Source: Pyrenopolyporus hunteri (lineage: Eukaryota; Ascomycota; Sordariomycetes; Xylariales; Hypoxylaceae). Taken from it: 64,000 nt of DNA. Every line of letters starts with the position of its first letter. The first letter of the stretch is position 1. This document shows, one piece after another, positions 59,785 through 64,000 of this stretch. The DNA is taken from the NCBI GenBank assembly GCA_902806595.1, contig CADCXC010000038.1, forward strand, positions 496,001 through 560,000. The letters are read 5' to 3'. A model generated the notes under the pieces. It saw nothing but the letters and a program-made list of their open reading frames with translations, ran no database searches and was not told the origin of the DNA. Made by a program: the position numbers and the translations under genes.

Positions 59785-62700
59785 TCACGTTGTGCTCGTA
59801 TCAAGGCCCCTAAAGTTGGCCCACTTGCATCTACACCCGCCGGTGCCGCCATCTATGCCGCCGAGGGAAGAGTCGCTACCCGGAAACCCGTTGATCAAGG
59901 TGCCGTTGAATCCGCGGTTCACGAGGACGAGAGAAGGGTCTGTAGTGTTGATCGACCGGTTCTCCAAGACCCTGTAGGCATAATCTATTTTCTTCTCCTT
60001 ATCCCCGCCGTGCACGTCCTCCGTGATAGTGATCGGATACGGCATCGTGCCGGGGGTGTTGGAAGCGGACGAACCGTTTGTCCAGGGCACGGCAGCCCCG
60101 TCCCCGAGCAGCCGCGTGTTGTTTTCCATACGAGTCCATATCTGCACGAGGAAGCGGGCCTGTGCGTATGTCACCAGAAACTCGGCCTCGCTTATAGGGG
60201 AGCCGCCATCCTCGTCACCTGAATTCTTCTTCACAATGTCTGCCATGTAAATAGTCTTGTCGAAATAGGTATAAAAGCCGTAGTGCTCTGTAGGCAGCCC
60301 TCGGTCGAACAAACGAATAGGTTGCTGAACAGGGCGGGGGAATAGCTGCGCTGTAGCAGCCGTACCATCGCTGTTTAATTTAGGAGGTTCAAGTTGGCCC
60401 GTGAAATTAAACCCATCCTGATCCGCTGAGCCAATGGCATTGTTAAAACCTTGTCGGCGGCTAAGCGCGTTGGGGCCGACCGTTTCGTTAATTGACTTCA
60501 AGACGCTAATAAAGAAAGGCGTTGGCTCTCCAGCTTTCTCTTCCGCCTCGATATGGTCGGTGGTGTTGCCCAGGAAACGCATATCTGCTATAGAAGGCGG
60601 TGTCGGGTCTGGCTTGAACCCCTCGTCGGCCAAGAAATTCTCGCTGTCCTGATCTTCGTTGGAAATATTCCAGAGAGCCCGAGTGTTGTTGTCGTATTGA
60701 ATCTGGAAGATGAATTCGGGCTGGTCGGGCTTGTGAGGTGCTACCGAGTCATGCTCTTCCTTCGGTAAAGAGCACGACCAAGCTGTCGTCGCGACAGCGG
60801 GCTCCAAACAGCCAGATATTGCCTCCGTGTTATCCGGTCCGGAAACCGTCAGGACTCCGGTAGGCATCGGCGGGAAGTCGGTCAAGTTGAGCCAAATAGA
60901 AGGAGCCTGGCCGTCCTGCGGTGGCCGCCGCGTGAGAACAACGCCCAGGACCGTGGCTAGAATGATAGCAGCAATTATCGCAGCGATAACTGCGAGGCAG
61001 ATCCGTCGTCTCTTCCGCCCTTCTCGGCCAGGGCGTCCGAAGCAGCCTTTCTTAGGAATACAACCACGGCCTCTCCAAAAACCACCGACCTTTCTAGCGA
61101 CGACCTCTTCCTTCTCATGACGGCGCCGCTGCCTTTCGGTTCTATTAGCTTGTCCTCGTATCTCGAAGAAATGATCGCCGGGTATATATGAGCCGGGCGC
61201 ACGGTCGGGGAGTACTGCGGTTTGCACGGGGCGAACGCCGGAGGAAGTCAAAGGGATCTCCGCCATACCGATAGCCCCTTGCGATGTCATGGTTCCCGGC
61301 AGAGCCGGAGTCGCTGGCCCAGGAGATGGGACACGTTGGGAGCTAGCGACGTGCCCCGGTGGTAATATGACCCCATATTTGACCTGAGTGGCTGGCTTCT
61401 GGGGTGAATACGGCGGTGGCGTTTCATTTGACCGTTGGTTTTCCTCCAGGAGGATCGCAGCCTTCTCGGACCGGGTCTCCTCGCGGGCGGGCGACGCTGC
61501 ACGAGACGACGTAACAACGAACTGGACCGCGAGCTGCTGCGGCTGCTGCTGCTTTTGGGAAGGTATTGGTGCTTTGCTAACCAGACCCAAAGAAGCGTCT
61601 CCTTTCTCATTAATGCCATCCCACCATTCACGAGTAACCGGCGAAGATGATGATAAAATAATAGGTGTCGCATCCTTGATTTTTGGCTCGGAGTCCAGCT
61701 GCGAATGGCCACTTTTTCCGTCTGCACCAATCCCCGACGCTTGAGGACCTGCTGCACGATTAAGACTAACCTCCTGTGTTTGCTTCTTGAATGGATTAAA
61801 CTCCTGTTGCGGGGGGCTGGGCGCAACGTCTTGTGTTGGCTGCGGGAAGGGCTTGGCCTGCTGTAGAAATGGAGTCGTGACGTGATCCCACCAACCGCGG
61901 GATGCACGATTGGCACTATCAGGGCTTACTACAGTTGCCTGAGGCTTAGCCGACTTGCGAGTTGTCGTAGGGCTCCCATCCTCCTCGAAAAGGGTGCATG
62001 GTGTCCCGACGCTATCGTCATCGTCCAGATCAAGCCATGTAATTTGCCCGCTTTTGGATTTAAGATCCGCTGGCAAGGCGGGCACCGGGGGCACGCCAGC
62101 GCCAGCCGTGGGACTACCGTACGCGCCGGGTTGCGAATAGAAACTTGAAGTGGCTCTGGAAGACTGGTACGGAGATAGACTCGCTTCCGTGTCCGGAGAC
62201 CATACGGAGCGCAGGTGTTGCGGCGGTAAAGTCGTAGGATTGCCAACGGTCGGGGTCGGTTTCGAGGGGTTCTCGCGGATGTTATTTTGCGTCTCGAGGA
62301 CTGCGGTCTGTGGGCTAACTTGATGTTCTAATGGGTTATCGGAAGGCACCGCCATCCCAATGACGATCGGTTGCGCCTCCGGAGAAAGATCCGGGGATCG
62401 GCCGTGTGCAGCCCTATCGCTCGCTCCAACACCGCTACTATTCCCAGGTTTTTGCTTCAGCCAGGAGAAGCTGCCGATCGAGGCGGAGGTAGGTTTCCCC
62501 TCGAGAGCGTGAAGGGCCACGGCGTCAACAAATTTCGGTTTCCTCCCAACCGGCACCGGCCGACTGAAGTTGGACATGTCTGTCACAAGTTTGATACCAG
62601 CTTTTGCGTTCTGGGCCCTTTGTCGGGCTCTAGATTTCACGCGGGTTGGCTTTTGAATCGAGTGCCGTATCGTGTTGCGCGAAAAGCTCTGAGTAGTAGT

Positions 62701-62880
62701 AGGTCTGGACGAGTTGCGCGTTGTATCATCGAAAATGTCAATGAGAAGCCCATCCGTATCGTGCCCCATTCTCCGTGCCTCGTCCTCCGAATCTTCCCAG
62801 TCTTCCCATTCGTCCTTCGAAGTCGGTTTACCGAAAGATCCCCCCAAAGGAGCATTCGTAGTAGACTTAATTATCTTCAT
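59785..62880 (-). CDS. Large single-pass membrane protein (glycoprotease-family label)
   Basis: A single frame of 1031 residues from the ATG at 62880 (MKIIKSTTNAPLGGSFG). A GTG-type extension upstream is not conserved-looking and is left out. About 640 residues of disordered Ser/Pro/Gln-rich sequence contain short conserved islands (DEWEDWEDSEDE, AKAGIKLVTDMSNF, FVDAVALHALEG, WWDHVTTPFLQQ). A very basic Cys-containing stretch and one membrane span (ICLAVIAAIIAAIILATVLGVVL) follow. The roughly 350-residue C-terminal domain has many N-glycosylation sequons (NNT, NIS, NET, NRS) and is probably outside the cell or in the lumen. Proteins of this architecture in related fungi carry the automatic name glycoprotease family, but I see no protease active-site motif. 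Function is unknown; a cell-surface or sensor role would be a guess. Confidence 0.8.
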   Translation of the reverse strand: MKIIKSTTNAPLGGSFGKPTSKDEWEDWEDSEDEARRMGHDTDGLLIDIFDDTTRNSSRPTTTQSFSRNTIRHSIQKPTRVKSRARQRAQNAKAGIKLVTDMSNFSRPVPVGRKPKFVDAVALHALEGKPTSASIGSFSWLKQKPGNSSGVGASDRAAHGRSPDLSPEAQPIVIGMAVPSDNPLEHQVSPQTAVLETQNNIRENPSKPTPTVGNPTTLPPQHLRSVWSPDTEASLSPYQSSRATSSFYSQPGAYGSPTAGAGVPPVPALPADLKSKSGQITWLDLDDDDSVGTPCTLFEEDGSPTTTRKSAKPQATVVSPDSANRASRGWWDHVTTPFLQQAKPFPQPTQDVAPSPPQQEFNPFKKQTQEVSLNRAAGPQASGIGADGKSGHSQLDSEPKIKDATPIILSSSSPVTREWWDGINEKGDASLGLVSKAPIPSQKQQQPQQLAVQFVVTSSRAASPAREETRSEKAAILLEENQRSNETPPPYSPQKPATQVKYGVILPPGHVASSQRVPSPGPATPALPGTMTSQGAIGMAEIPLTSSGVRPVQTAVLPDRAPGSYIPGDHFFEIRGQANRTERQRRRHEKEEVVARKVGGFWRGRGCIPKKGCFGRPGREGRKRRRICLAVIAAIIAAIILATVLGVVLTRRPPQDGQAPSIWLNLTDFPPMPTGVLTVSGPDNTEAISGCLEPAVATTAWSCSLPKEEHDSVAPHKPDQPEFIFQIQYDNNTRALWNISNEDQDSENFLADEGFKPDPTPPSIADMRFLGNTTDHIEAEEKAGEPTPFFISVLKSINETVGPNALSRRQGFNNAIGSADQDGFNFTGQLEPPKLNSDGTAATAQLFPRPVQQPIRLFDRGLPTEHYGFYTYFDKTIYMADIVKKNSGDEDGGSPISEAEFLVTYAQARFLVQIWTRMENNTRLLGDGAAVPWTNGSSASNTPGTMPYPITITEDVHGGDKEKKIDYAYRVLENRSINTTDPSLVLVNRGFNGTLINGFPGSDSSLGGIDGGTGGCRCKWANFRGLDTSTT

Positions 62881-64000
62881 GGTTGATGAAGTAGAAAGTA
62901 GTATAGTATGGTGATAAACGTCCAGCGGTTTTCCCAAGAACTATGCCAACTTCAAGGTACCTGCGTTGAAGTTCGGCGCGTCGAAGAAATAGAAAGGAAC
63001 GAAGAAAAAAATGAATAATAATTATTATGATAGGTACCTGGCGAGGTTGTCCAAGTGATTGTCCTGCAAGAGAAGTGTTACGCGTACTGGAAACATACGA
63101 TGACTGTGTTGTAATAGTTCAAGTCACTAAGAGCCACTCATCGGATCCTGAGTCAAAGAATCTTCTCATGACAAGAAAAGGTAAAGGTTTGCGAGAACAA
63201 AGGAGAGGGCCGAAAAACAATGCATCAATAGAAATTAGACATAAGGAATTATTCTAAGTCGAGACGGCTAGCGTTAGATGAATAAGAACGAACAATGACT
63301 GGCGAAGAAAGGCAGACACTGCCGCGTCTACGGATCGGTGACGGGAAACACGACACAGCACATACAACCGAGACTCGAATGAACCAACAATTGGCCTAGG
63401 CAGGTAGTTTGATGGATTAGGCGAGGCATCTCGAAGCCTAAGTGGTTGGTTCTCCGTGGCTTCATTACACAACACCTGGGGCAGAGCTAGGCCGCCCGGT
63501 TGGCCCGGATTTGGGGGTGGGTTTCTCGAGAAGCTCTCGCGGCTACTTCATGAGAGGCCAAAAATTGAGGCTTCTGGATGGTGGAATCCAGGCTGGAGAC
63601 AGATGAAGTGTTCGATGTAGCCGCCGAGTTGCCAGATCGAATAGCCCCCATTGGTTGGCCATGGACAGGCCAAGAGCCGACTAGGACATGGTTGGGCGGC
63701 AACGTCCTGCGCGCAGCATTCGCATCGCGGCTACAACCCTACCGGCCCACACTTCCCGTTCCTCTGGACGTTAGCCGTTGGCGTTGGTACACTGCGGTGC
63801 AAGCGGTAAGCACGGACATCGAAGCTATTTGCGTTGACGGCGAAATGAGGTGCATGTTGTGAATGTTGCGCATGCATATAAGGGAGGATTAAAAATAAAG
63901 ATAAAGAGAAAGGGAAAGGGAAAGGACAAAAGAAAATCTAAGTTGGCGAGTGACGCAGTAACACCGAACTAAGCTAGCAGGGCTAGGTACCTAGGTAGGT
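62881..64000. other. Intergenic region to window end
   Basis: No supported gene. A frame at 63578-63862 (+, 94 codons) shows no domain. AAAGGG-type purine repeats occur at 63895-63930, and the window ends in a TAGGTACCTAGGTAGG palindrome (63984-64000). Confidence 0.4.

Noticed and set aside
1..64000. CRISPR arrays, bacterial operons, phage or insertion sequences
   Set aside because: The genes are intron-bearing fungal genes; no spaced direct-repeat array, transposase or terminal inverted repeat element was seen.
63984..64000. Telomere at the right end
   Set aside because: The terminal sequence is the TAGG palindrome found throughout the window, not tandem TTAGGG.

Overview
The window is nuclear DNA from a filamentous ascomycete (Pezizomycotina), most likely a Sordariomycete. 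The evidence is short GT-AG introns (about 46-120 nt) with CTAAC/CTGAC-type branch sites, wide intergenic spaces, and a set of proteins typical of these fungi: a group III (Os-1/Nik1) hybrid histidine kinase with HAMP repeats, a fungal Munc13-like protein, a BAR-PH-ArfGAP, a Chk2/PRD-4-like kinase and fungal-only accessory families. No species can be assigned. All gene models below were spliced by eye from the six frames; phase was checked across every junction unless stated otherwise.

Left part (1-32.5 kb): mostly core signalling and trafficking genes. They are a small coiled-coil protein with an 873-nt intron (827-2079, +), the osmosensing histidine kinase (9509-5357, -, 1306 aa), a Munc13/C2 protein (21438-17201, -, 1374 aa), a BAR-PH-ArfGAP-ankyrin protein (24349-27938, +, 1097 aa) and a Chk2-type checkpoint kinase (30108-32433, +, 687 aa). 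The spacers are long; the one upstream of the histidine kinase is 7.7 kb. They are filled with palindromic TAGG/CCTA repeats.

Middle (33-47 kb): a disordered protein (33370-34944, +), a 970-aa fungal-only protein of unknown function (38543-35454, -), a short-chain dehydrogenase (39983-39143, -), a peroxisomal-type CoA Nudix hydrolase (40951-42534, +), a Ctr copper transporter (43810-42769, -), 3-hydroxyanthranilate dioxygenase BNA1 of de novo NAD synthesis (44762-45450, +) and an F-box-like protein (45993-46739, +).

Right part (47.7-64 kb): more accessory in character. It holds a CorA-like membrane protein whose first intron lacks a normal acceptor (49394-47754, -), a degenerate small gene (49854-50328, +), a membrane-tethered kinase-like protein (53109-50377, -), a small gene facing it (about 53407-53889, +), a secreted-type carotenoid/stilbene cleavage oxygenase (57655-55997, -), a degenerate tRNA-like Pol III unit (about 59030-59155) and a large single-pass membrane protein of the kind usually labelled glycoprotease family (62880-59785, -).

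The most unusual content is the set of fungal-only families at 35.4-38.5 and 47.7-53.9 kb. The CorA-like protein, the membrane-anchored kinase and the small proteins around it could be a local module. That they work together is inference only.
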